Assembly: GCF_037076525.1 (NCBI RefSeq)
Contig: NZ_AP029018.1
Location: 2,435,001-2,499,000 of the forward strand
Length of the DNA stretch: 64,000 nt
DNA from: Selenomonas sp. TAMA-11512
GTDB taxonomy: Bacteria > Bacillota > Negativicutes > Selenomonadales > Selenomonadaceae
Direction of reading: 5' to 3'
The notes beneath the pieces are model-generated. The model was given only the letters and a program-made list of their open reading frames with translations. It was not told the origin of the DNA and searched no databases. Positions 8,887 through 16,557 of this stretch are shown here, one piece after another. Position numbers and translations under genes: made by a program. How positions within the stretch are numbered: position 1 is the stretch's first letter; each line of letters starts with the position of its first letter.

Positions 8887-10891
8887 TCACAGCACCTTCC
8901 TTACCGTCTGCGGGCTATGCGTCTCGAAGATCTGCTCGAAATTCGTCATCACCGCGTCCGTCGCGATGCCGCTGTCGCGGAATACTGCGTAGAAAGGCTT
9001 CTCCCTGGCAATCGCCGTGACGACCTCTTCGGTCACATCCGCATCGAAGCAGGCGATCAAATAGCCCGAATCCACCGAGAACACCTTTTTCCCGGCGACA
9101 GTTTTCTCCTCGATCTGCGAGGAAAGAAGCACGCCGAGATCGAGCATGACCTGAAAGAGCAAATCCTCCGGCGTGCGGTCTTTCTTGATATTGTCGGCAA
9201 GAAGGGTGATTTTTTCCTGCCTGAGTTCCTGCGGGCGATAGTAGACGTCCTTCATATTGGAAGAATCGACCTTGAACACGCGGAAGCCATAGTCAATATC
9301 CGCGCCCGTCTCCTCTTTGATCTTCCTGCCCGCGCGGCGAATGCGCTCCTCGCCGATTTGTGGAATTGTATAGAACCCAGCCTTTCTCGAATCACTATCC
9401 TTCTCGACAACAGGGAAATCTGTCGCTGCGTCTATCATATAACGCTCTTTTTCTTCCCCAGTTTCATCTTTGTATTTTTCCTGTATATGTTATATCAGCA
9501 ACTTGCACTAAAATAAATCTTCTTTTTCCTCCATCGCTTTTATTCAATTCCATTACAGCATGTGCCGTTGTTGCAGAACCAGAAAAGAAGTCTAAAATAA
9601 TCGCCTCTTTATCGGTAGCAGTACCAGCATAAAGAGAGTCATAAACCGTCCACAAACTTTTCGGAAATGTGAAGCCATTGTTTGGGATAATTTCACTAAT
9701 AAGTCGCGTGCCATACTCATTTGCATCGTATTTCTTTTCTCCCCATACAGTTTTTAGGACACCAAAAGTCTTGCCAATTTCAATCTCATACCCTTGAGCA
9801 GTTTTTCTGGCACGAAGCATGGACGCTATACCCTCCACAGACTGACGAGCATAGCGCCATTTTCTCTCAATACCGTTTCTATCAATAGGGTATACAAATG
9901 AAACCCCGTCTTTAATTTCAGTTTGAGCATCTGGATGATAGGAATCTACCACCACATCGCCAAAACCTATGATTTTACCGTTACCATCAACCATTACTGG
10001 ATAAAAACAATTTTTAGCATCGGTACGCTCTGACTCACTACCCCAATTGCGAAATTGTGACCAATCCACCTCATCATCCGGAATGAGTTTATCTGCGATT
10101 GCCTTTAAGCCAGTGGGATAAACGAAAATCGCATATTCATTTGTGTACGAAAAATTTGTCCCTTGCTGCCCTCGAGGATTATGTACAACTGTAACTAATG
10201 TGTAATCGTAATTCATTCCAAAAATATTTTTCAGTAAAAACATCAGTGTATCGACTTCGTTTTCGTCAATAGCACAAACTAAAACCCCATCATCGGATAA
10301 TAAATCCTTAGCTACCTTAAGGCGCGGAAATACCATATTCAGCCAATCAGTATGAAAGCGTCCATTTGTCTTTAGATTTTGAACCAAGCATTTCCCCTCA
10401 TCATCATACTGTCCACTAATAGCCAAATAAGCAGATGTTGTTTGCTTGAAATCATTTTTATAAATTAAATTATTACCGGTGTTGTAGGGCGGATCGATAT
10501 ATATCATTTTTATTTTTTTCAAGTATGTTTCGCGCAGGAGTTTCAGCGCGTCGAGGTTGTCGCCCTCGATGTAGATGTTCTCCGTGTCGATGCCGCCCGG
10601 AGTGCCGTCGCGCCCCACGGATTTTTCTCGTTCCAGCCGTAGTGTCTTGGCAATGGGAGCGTTCGCCAGCACGACCGACTTCCGCTTGTCCGGCCAGTTA
10701 AACTGGTAGCGTTCCTTCGCGCCTTCCACCACCTCGGCGGAAATCTCCTGCCGCAGCACATCGGCATCAATGGCGCGAACGACCTCGCCATTTTCCCCCG
10801 TCGTCTCCGTCACGGCATTCGGAAAAAGGGCTGCGAGCTTTCGGAATTTCTCCTCTGTCAAATCCCGCGTGTGCATGTCAAGCTTCTCCAC
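8887..10891 (-). pseudogene. Type III DNA methyltransferase (Mod), frameshifted
   Basis: Two frames together give a full Mod of about 660 residues. The first (10891-9464, GTG start after GGGAGG) carries motif IV as MIYIDPPYNTGNN and motif I as ILDFFSGSATTAHAV, so it is a beta-class N6-adenine methyltransferase, with the variable target-recognition region between them. The second frame (open from about 9489 to 8887) is the conserved C-terminal domain. The switch must fall between 9467 and 9489: removing one base there joins the frames as ...ADITY-(Q)EKYKDETGEEKERY. There is no simple repeat at the site, so this is not a typical phase-variable tract. Loss of the C-terminus should stop Mod working unless the shift is a sequencing error. 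Confidence 0.85.
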
Positions 10892-10924
10892 GTTGCAAAT
10901 CCTCCCATTTCTGTTTATAACCCT
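10761..10924. repeat. Direct repeat, copy 1: 5' end of mod
   Basis: This 164-bp stretch, covering the mod start and the bases just upstream, is repeated at 11632-11794 with a few scattered differences. The pair flanks the broken DUF1016 gene. Confidence 0.85.
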
Positions 10925-11016
10925 ATCGAAGCACGAAAATGCTCAGCTAACATCGTCCATCACCCAAGCGACGCATCATCGCGATTCGCAGCATATCTCA
11001 TATCTCATCATCACAC

Positions 11017-11610
11017 TTATTTTCCAAGAGCCGCATAAGCGTTTATATCGCGGGAAAGCGCCAAACGTTCATAAAGAGCTGTATCAAATTGTCGCTTCAT
11101 CTCTCACAGGCTCCATCGCTCGCTTGCAGCTTCAATTTCGTAGAATTTCCGTTCCTCGGGATTGGTGATTCGCATAAGGAACAAATAGTGCGACCAGCTC
11201 AAAGTGAATTTTGCAGACACTGTCTGCGAAGGCGGCGGCGTGGTTTCAGAAATCCGAGACAGTGTTTCGGATTTATCCGTTATCGATTTCCGAGACGGTG
11301 TTTCGGAAATCCCCTCATTGCTGTATGCCATGTAGAAACGACGCATATTCTCAAGATTATCCACCGAAAAGCCTCTGCCAAAGCGTTTCGTGAGATTTTT
11401 CGATATTTCTTTCAGGACTCTCTTGCCATACTCTGCCCGTTTCGCTCCCTTTTGCTCATGCTCCACAATCATGCGCCCGATTTCATAGTAAGTGGCTGCC
11501 ATGGCGGAGTTGACTTGAGCAACGATGCTCTGTTTGGCGGTTTCAACAATGGCGATGATTCTCTTCACCAAGCGATTGCCAGCCTCCAAATCCGCTAATT
11601 CTTTGCTCAT
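11017..11610 (-). pseudogene. DUF1016 (YhcG-type) nuclease gene, broken
   Basis: An N-terminal DUF1016 domain is clear (about residues 20-110, with EIGRMIVEHEQKG and FSVDNLENMRRFY), followed by a repetitive Ser/Thr-rich linker and the start of the second domain. After 168 codons an in-frame TGA at 11104 interrupts the conserved motif ERWSL-(R)-EMKRQF. The same frame then continues for 28 more family-like codons ending YERLALSRD and junk, with TAA at 11017. The C-terminal PDDEXK nuclease domain is missing. So there is one nonsense change (probably CGA to TGA) plus a 3' truncation. Intact relatives sit next to restriction systems. Confidence 0.8.
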
Positions 11611-11614
11611 GTCC

Positions 11615-11761
11615 TCACCTCATTGCAACATTGGCATCAATGGCGCGAACGACCTCGCCATTTTCCCCCGTCGTCTCCGTCACGGCATTCGGAAAAAGGG
11701 CTGCGAGCTTTCGGAAGTTCTCCTCCGTCACGTCCCGCGTGTTGCATTTAATCTTCTCCAC
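11615..11761 (-). pseudogene. Duplicated mod 5' fragment
   Basis: About 48 codons nearly identical to the start of Mod (TRDVTEENFRKLAALFPNAV and onward to VRAIDAN), then a stop four bases before the DUF1016 start codon. It begins at a GTG that overlaps the end of the DUF4391 fragment, which preserves what looks like the original DUF4391-mod junction. Confidence 0.8.
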
Positions 11762-11794
11762 GCTGCAAATCCTCCAATTCCTGCTTATAGCCCT
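11632..11794. repeat. Direct repeat, copy 2: 5' end of mod
   Basis: Partner of 10761-10924. Both copies share the GGAGGATTTGCA(A/G)CGTGGAG junction around the GTG start. Confidence 0.85.
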
Positions 11795-12005
11795 TGCGCT
11801 TCTGAAAGAACGCAAATTTTTTCTTCGGCTGCACTTCCTTCCATGCCGCCCGCTCGGTCTTTTCGATGAGTTTCGTCAGCTTGCCGATTTTCTCCTGCAA
11901 TTGAAGGCGCGCGTCAATGGATATATCTTCGGCTTTTCGAGCCGTTTCCTCGGTGAGCGCGATTTGCTCGATAAATCCCGTCAGGATTTCCTCCAATACG
12001 AACCG
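11748..12005 (-). pseudogene. DUF4391-like gene, C-terminal remnant
   Basis: The last 85 or so codons of a helical protein ending KRKGYKQELEDLQ, which matches the tail of DUF4391 proteins that commonly precede mod in type III loci. The open frame continues to 12089, but the codons beyond about 12005 do not look like the family and overlap a different gene fragment on the plus strand, so I place the break near 12000. Overlap of its end with the mod fragment suggests the original operon order DUF4391-mod-res. Confidence 0.6.
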
Positions 12006-12202
12006 TTTGGAGTAACGATGAAGAGGCGTGGTATTTCTCCATTGTTGATATGATCGGCGTGCTGACGGAAAGCAAGAATCCAGCAGCATATTGGCGAAAA
12101 CTGAAACAGCGCCTCAAAGAAGAGGGAAATGAAACTGTGACAAATTGTCACGGTTTGAGATTAAAAGCAGCCGATGGCAAACGCCGCCTTACGGATGTTT
12201 AA
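11996..12202 (+). pseudogene. Bro-N / phage antirepressor-like fragment
   Basis: Reading on the plus strand gives IRTVW, then EEAWYFSIVDMIGVLTES and YWRKLKQRLKEEGNE, then CHGLRLKAADGKRRLTDV and a stop: the core of the BRO-N (antirepressor/DinD-like) domain, about 68 codons. There is no start codon with a ribosome site, and the domain is cut at its 5' end where it meets the DUF4391 fragment. It is a remnant of phage or mobile DNA. Confidence 0.7.
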
Positions 12203-12329
12203 TGCGCAAAGCATAAGCAAACGTCTTGTGCGGCGCGGCAAAATGTCGCCTGCCATGCGACCATGCCCCACCTCTCCCCTGCTATACTTGCATCATAGAA
12301 GGTTACCACGTATAGAGGAGGAGGTCATC

Positions 12330-12998
12330 ATGGCAGATGTAAAGGCAAACAATCAGACGGAGCTCGTATTCATTTTGGATCGGAGCGGCTCGATGTCGGG
12401 GCTCGAGTCCGACACGATCGGCGGCTTCAACGGCATGATCGCGAATCACAGGAGCGAGGGCACGGACGTACTCGTCTCGACCCTGCTCTTCGACGATGAT
12501 GTCGATGTGATTCACGACCACGCGAAGATCGCCGATATACCCGTGCTCACGGACAAGGAGTACTTTACGCGCGGCTGCACCGCCCTGCTCGACGCGATGG
12601 GAGGCGCGATTCACCACATCCGGAACGTCCACAAGTACGCGCGTCCCGAGGACCGTCCTGCGCGCACCATGTTCATCGTCACGACCGACGGCCTCGAGAA
12701 CTCGAGCACACGCTATACGGCGGAGCAGGTAAAGAAGATGGTGCAGCGGCAGGAGAAAGAGGCAGGCTGGAAATTCATCTTTCTCGGGGCGAACATCGAC
12801 GCTGTGAAGGTTGCGGGCGGCCTCGGCATCCGCCGGGAGAACGCCGTCGAATTCGCCTGTGACGAGGCGGGCGTTCACGAGAACTTCGAATCGCTTTCGT
12901 TCATGACCCGTTCCTTTGTTACGACGGGCGCGATTCCGGGCGGCTGGTCGAATAAGATCAGCCATCATCTCGAAAAGCGCAAGAGAGGACAGCGTTAA
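12330..12998 (+). CDS. VWA-domain protein
   Basis: 222 residues, almost entirely one von Willebrand factor A domain of the soluble TerY-like type. The MIDAS metal site is intact: D17-x-S19-x-S21 in ILDRSGSMSG, the threonine in FTRGCTALLDA and the aspartate in IVTTDGLENSS. No signal peptide, so it is cytoplasmic. The start follows a strong AGGAGGAGG; a TGCTATACT extended -10 box lies at 12282-12290. It precedes an HTH-like gene and an ADP-ribosylglycohydrolase on the same strand, though with a terminator and new promoter between. Role unknown; such domains usually organise metal-dependent protein contacts. Confidence 0.88.
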   Translation: MADVKANNQTELVFILDRSGSMSGLESDTIGGFNGMIANHRSEGTDVLVSTLLFDDDVDVIHDHAKIADIPVLTDKEYFTRGCTALLDAMGGAIHHIRNVHKYARPEDRPARTMFIVTTDGLENSSTRYTAEQVKKMVQRQEKEAGWKFIFLGANIDAVKVAGGLGIRRENAVEFACDEAGVHENFESLSFMTRSFVTTGAIPGGWSNKISHHLEKRKRGQR

Positions 12999-13041
12999 GA
13001 TCTTGCCGCTGAAGTTCGTCAGACTTGTGTTTCCTTAGAAT

Positions 13042-13070
13042 CGGGGGCTTCGTATGAGGCCCCTCTTTTC
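13042..13070 (+). terminator. Terminator after the VWA gene
   Basis: GGGGGC-TTCGTATGAG-GCCCC followed by TCTTTTC, 45 bp past the VWA stop. Confidence 0.6.
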
Positions 13071-13094
13071 GTAAATATAACGAAAGCGGATCTA

Positions 13095-13123
13095 TTGCAG
13101 GGACGAATTTCCTGTGCTAAAAT
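13095..13123 (+). promoter_or_regulatory. Promoter of the HTH-like / ADP-ribosylglycohydrolase pair
   Basis: TTGCAG (13095-13100) and TAAAAT (13118-13123) with a 17-bp spacer and an extended -10 TG at 13115. Confidence 0.75.
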
Positions 13124-13156
13124 TTTTTAAAAGAGACAACAGAAAGGGGAATGCCC

Positions 13157-13765
13157 ATGCGGCCGCCGTATCAAACACCATCTGCGGAGCTCCTTGCAAA
13201 GATTCGCCGCTATATCGCGGAGCATCTGCGGGATGCCGCCGACGCAATTGAGGCCACAGTGCACGAGATGCCGCACCGTATGCCGTCCCCCCGGGAAGAG
13301 GAACGCAAGCGATACAGCATTATCCAAAGAGAGCCTCCGCGAAAGCCGGAGTTGCTTGACGGGATATCCGGCGCATTGGACAGTGTCTTTTCGCGCCTTA
13401 AGGAGAAGCTGCAGACGACAGACGAGACCTTTTCCGAGCGCCTTCTGCGCCTCATCGACGAGCGCGGCATGACCGATGCCGAGGTGTATAAGCGGGCGGG
13501 CATCGACCGCAAGCATTTCTCCAAGATTCGGACAGACAAGACATATCAGCCGAAAGCCAAAGTCGTCTATGCATTCATCTTCGCCCTTCGCCTCAATCTC
13601 GACGAGGCGAAAGACCTCCTCGCGAGCGCGGGCTACACGATCTCACCCGCGCGCGAGTACGACCTTGTCATGGAGTTCTGCATCATGGAGGGCTGCGGCA
13701 TCGACACCGTAAACGGAATCCTGTACGAGCTCGGGATGGATGTGCTGTGCGGGAAGGTTGGATGA
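13157..13765 (+). CDS. Putative HTH-like regulatory protein
   Basis: 202 residues. The N-terminal 70 or so are charged and probably unstructured. From about residue 90 to 160 lies a helical domain with ERLLRLIDERGMTDAEVYKR, GIDRKHFSKIR and PKAKVVYAFIFALRLNLDEA, which has the layout of an XRE/lambda-repressor fold (recognition helix in the RKHFSKIR region). The last 35 residues form another helical piece. Start: the ATG at 13157 sits seven bases after AAAGGGG, whereas the earlier ATG at 13151 abuts it. It is 18 bp ahead of the ADP-ribosylglycohydrolase gene and surely co-transcribed. Regulator or antitoxin-like role is inferred. Confidence 0.65.
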   Translation: MRPPYQTPSAELLAKIRRYIAEHLRDAADAIEATVHEMPHRMPSPREEERKRYSIIQREPPRKPELLDGISGALDSVFSRLKEKLQTTDETFSERLLRLIDERGMTDAEVYKRAGIDRKHFSKIRTDKTYQPKAKVVYAFIFALRLNLDEAKDLLASAGYTISPAREYDLVMEFCIMEGCGIDTVNGILYELGMDVLCGKVG

Positions 13766-13783
13766 AACGCAGGAGGAATAGCC

Positions 13784-14584
13784 ATGTACGGAGCAATACT
13801 GGGAGACATCATCGGTTCTCCCTATGAATTTGACCGCGGGGAAAAGGCGAAGGATTTCGAGCTTTTCCCCTCTCGGGCGCGCTTTACGGACGATACCGTC
13901 ATGACGATTGCCGTCGCGGAAGCGCTGCTCTGTGCCGGAACGGACGCGGATGAGGCAACGGTAAAGACCGATGTTGTGCGCTTTATGCAGCGGTGGGGTC
14001 GCCGCTATCCGCGCGCCGGCTACGGCGGGATGTTCCGCAAATGGCTTGTGACGGAGCATCCGCAGCCCTATGGCAGCTTCGGCAACGGCTCCGCGATGCG
14101 CGTCTCCTCCGTCGGCTGGCTCTACGATACGCTCAGCCGCACGCGGAAAGTCGCGCGCTGGACGGCGGAGGTCACGCACAACCATCCCGAGGGCGTGAAG
14201 GGTTCGGAGGTGGTTGCGAGCGCCATCTTCGTGGCGCGTACGGGGCACGCGAAGGATGCGATCTATGACTATATCACAGAGGAGTTCGGCTATGATCTCA
14301 GCCGCACGCTCGATGAGATTCGTCCGGGCTACCGCATGGACGTGACCTGCCCCGGCAGCGTGCCCGAGGCGATCATCGCGTTTCTCGAGAGCACCGATAT
14401 GATCGACGCGATCCGAGGCGCCGTCTCCATCGGCGGCGATACCGACACCATCGCCTGCATTGCGGGCGGCATAGCCGAAAGCTATTACGGCTGCCCCGAT
14501 GATCTGCGCAGCATTTGCAAAAGCCGTCTCCCCGAGGAGATGCGCACCGTCTTGTATGCATTCGAGTCAGTGCGGGAAAAATAA
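13784..14584 (+). CDS. ADP-ribosylglycohydrolase family protein
   Basis: 266 residues, all-helical ARH/DraG fold. It removes ADP-ribose from proteins or other acceptors. Metal-binding and active-site motifs are intact: GAILGDIIGSPYEF at the start, FTDDTVMT at residues 34-41, and SIGGDTDTIACIAGGIAE near residue 220. Good AGGAGGAAT ribosome site. It forms a two-gene operon with the HTH-like gene and follows the VWA gene. The substrate is not shown by sequence; no ADP-ribosyltransferase is visible nearby. Confidence 0.92.
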   Translation: MYGAILGDIIGSPYEFDRGEKAKDFELFPSRARFTDDTVMTIAVAEALLCAGTDADEATVKTDVVRFMQRWGRRYPRAGYGGMFRKWLVTEHPQPYGSFGNGSAMRVSSVGWLYDTLSRTRKVARWTAEVTHNHPEGVKGSEVVASAIFVARTGHAKDAIYDYITEEFGYDLSRTLDEIRPGYRMDVTCPGSVPEAIIAFLESTDMIDAIRGAVSIGGDTDTIACIAGGIAESYYGCPDDLRSICKSRLPEEMRTVLYAFESVREK

Positions 14585-14774
14585 ATTTTTAGACATCCTT
14601 CGAAAATTTGAAACCAGCGTAAGTAAGCACAGCAAAGGCATTATCTCCACACAAGAGCGGAATGCACTCCGCGCCGAAAGACTCAACAACAAGAACGGCG
14701 GCTCGGATGGCGAAGATCTAATTCAACGGAACGGCTGCGGTATAGTCCCATGAGAACTCGATCTCTATGACGAA
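14585..14774 (+). other. Intergenic stretch without a recognised gene
   Basis: About 190 bp between the ADP-ribosylglycohydrolase gene and its terminator. An 84-codon open frame crosses it but has no ribosome site and begins inside the previous gene. I see no feature here. Confidence 0.4.
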
Positions 14775-14816
14775 AACATCCCCGTCTCCAAGCGGAAACG
14801 GGGATGTTCTTGTTTC
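14775..14816. terminator. Terminator between convergent genes
   Basis: AACATCCCCGT (14775-14785) pairs with ACGGGGATGTT (14798-14808), then CTTGTTTC on the plus strand. Confidence 0.75.
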
Positions 14817-14840
14817 ATTCATCTTATGCCGGATGTGCCG

Positions 14841-15392
14841 CTATGCTTCGGTGCGGTAGCGAATAGCGCGGATGACGCCGCTCGCGTTCACGTCGAAGAT
14901 AAGCTGTGTGGGGCGTCCGTTGAAACTGTAGATATAGGAGGTGAGTCCATCCTCTTTCTCAAGAGTGTAGGAGGCTTCTCCGTACTTATCGACGACTTGC
15001 TGATAGGGGTCTGATACGGAGAAACGCGACGGTGTATGCAGACTGCTGCTCATGACATCGTAGCCGGTGATCGTCAGCTCATCGGCCGGACGTCTGTCCT
15101 GTGCGCCCGTGCGGGCGAAGAAGGTGAGATCATTGCCGTATTTATAGCTCACGAAGCGCATCCCGTCGCCGGTGAAGTCGCTCCCCTTGAAGGCACTGCC
15201 GAACCCGGCGCGCGCATCTGAAAGCGTGCTTTTGTGCGGGACGAGATCAAGTTGTCCGTATGGCGGCTTTGGCAGGATTATGGTCGCTTCTTCCGAGGGC
15301 ATGCTGTGGGCAAGCGCCGTGCTCGCCGCGACGATGAGGATGCCCGCGGCGAGTATCGCGGTGCAGAAGAGCCCAGGTATTCGTGTTTTCAT
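14841..15392 (-). CDS. Secreted protein of unknown function
   Basis: 183 residues starting at an ATG eight bases after AAAGGAG. Residues 1-28 are a clear signal peptide ending in a type I cleavage site (TALA-HS). The mature part is beta-rich and hydrophilic, with no family I recognise. It lies 42 bp after another exported protein on the same strand, so the two may be co-transcribed envelope proteins. Confidence 0.7.
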   Translation of the reverse strand: MKTRIPGLFCTAILAAGILIVAASTALAHSMPSEEATIILPKPPYGQLDLVPHKSTLSDARAGFGSAFKGSDFTGDGMRFVSYKYGNDLTFFARTGAQDRRPADELTITGYDVMSSSLHTPSRFSVSDPYQQVVDKYGEASYTLEKEDGLTSYIYSFNGRPTQLIFDVNASGVIRAIRYRTEA

Positions 15393-15434
15393 GATGAATT
15401 GCTCCTTTCCATAATACATTTGCTTTCAGCCGTC

Positions 15435-16256
15435 TCAGTCCGCGAAGCCCTTGCGGAACACCTCGGGGAACTCGCTCCGACGTATGGTCAGCTCGAAGGA
15501 GGCGGCGGCATACGGGAGAAGATCGCCGGGATTGTAAAACACGACAAGGTCATTGTCCGCGTTCAGCATCCAGTGGAGGGTCTTCTGCCAAGCATCACGC
15601 GGATGGTACTTTGCCAACGCCTTGTCCGCGTCCTCTGCAAAGAGAAATTCCTCCTGCTGCGGATACTTCGCGCGGAAAACGGCGGCGAGCGCGTGCAGGA
15701 GTCTGTCGCGTCCCGTGACGACCGCGTCGATGGCGACCGGCTCTCCCTTTTCGACGGTGATATTCTCCGTCGTGACGGGAGAATACATCAGATGCTCGCC
15801 GTTACGGTAGTATCCATAGCGCAGGGCAAAGCTGATGATCTTGTCATCGACGCGCCCCCAGCGATCCACGACCGTATACTCCCAGCAGGCTCCGAAGATC
15901 TTCTGCTCGTCATCCATCCGCTCCATCTCGGCGGCATAGGCGTCGTGCCGCTCCTTCTGCGCGCGATTCCGGCGAGAAAGTGCGCGCTGCACATCCGCGT
16001 GGGCGCTGCCCTCCGCACGTATCTCGGGATAGCTCCCCCAGCCGATGAGCCGGTCGTCCTCTCGCACCGCCCAACGGCAATCCTCTGCCTTCAGCCACGG
16101 AAGGTGCGGCGCTTGTACGCTCTCCGCATAGAAACTGTCCATCTTTCGCAGCTCCTCTGCAGAGATCTCGCCCCTTTCCATCGCCGCGGCCTGCACCGCC
16201 GGCGCGCCACCGAGCACGAGCGCCGCCATGAGACACGCAAGAATCTTTCGCTTCAC
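15435..16256 (-). CDS. Exported DUF3298 (RsiV-like) domain protein
   Basis: 273 residues from a GTG start after GGAGGGATGA. Residues 1-24 form a signal peptide (VQAAA cleavage region). The C-terminal half, about residues 125-265, has the DUF3298 pattern: a long beta strand region with SFALRYGYYRNGEHLMY, then the helix RDRLLHALAAVF, and a closing LVVFYNPGDLLPYAAASFEL. This domain occurs in RsiV and PdaC-type exported proteins, where it binds lysozyme or sits next to a peptidoglycan deacetylase. No catalytic partner domain is present here, so its role is open. Confidence 0.75.
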   Translation of the reverse strand: MKRKILACLMAALVLGGAPAVQAAAMERGEISAEELRKMDSFYAESVQAPHLPWLKAEDCRWAVREDDRLIGWGSYPEIRAEGSAHADVQRALSRRNRAQKERHDAYAAEMERMDDEQKIFGACWEYTVVDRWGRVDDKIISFALRYGYYRNGEHLMYSPVTTENITVEKGEPVAIDAVVTGRDRLLHALAAVFRAKYPQQEEFLFAEDADKALAKYHPRDAWQKTLHWMLNADNDLVVFYNPGDLLPYAAASFELTIRRSEFPEVFRKGFAD

Positions 16257-16557
16257 CTGTCATCCCTCCCCTCAAAGCTCTCATAGCTCATATAAGCACG
16301 ATTCCGTGCAGCACCGCCTCGGCACATTCATTCGAGCGGCAGAGGCTCTGTTCATCTGTGCTGCAGTTCTCTTGTATAGAGTGTACTAAATTTTCGCACA
16401 ATATGCAATACCCGCGAGAAATGTGTCGTGCTTTCCAGGTCGCCGCGTCTCTCCGCGACACCTTTCCCGCACCGTCTCCCCGTGCAATATTTGCTTGCAC
16501 TCTCCTCCCATCCTTGCTATGCTATGTGTATCGTCGATTCAAATAGGAGGCAATCTC
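16257..16557. other. Divergent intergenic region
   Basis: 301 bp between the exported DUF3298 gene (minus) and metY (plus). It contains the metY promoter described separately; nothing else stands out. The metY leader is only about 30 nt, which rules out a SAM riboswitch in this gap on the plus strand. Confidence 0.5.
16495..16523 (+). promoter_or_regulatory. metY promoter
   Basis: TTGCAC (16495-16500) and TATGCT (16518-16523) with a 17-bp spacer; TAGGAGG follows at 16544. Confidence 0.65.

Noticed and set aside
11210-11320. Repeat-like stretch (CGAGAC-GTGTTTCGGA motifs) as a mobile element or CRISPR
   Set aside because: It lies inside the DUF1016 coding frame and encodes a repetitive Ser/Thr linker; only two imperfect units.
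14499-14753. 84-codon plus-strand frame after the ADP-ribosylglycohydrolase gene
   Set aside because: It starts inside that gene, lacks a ribosome site and resembles no family I know.
16257-16557. SAM riboswitch or T-box ahead of metY
   Set aside because: The promoter at 16495-16523 leaves only about 30 nt of leader, too short for either.
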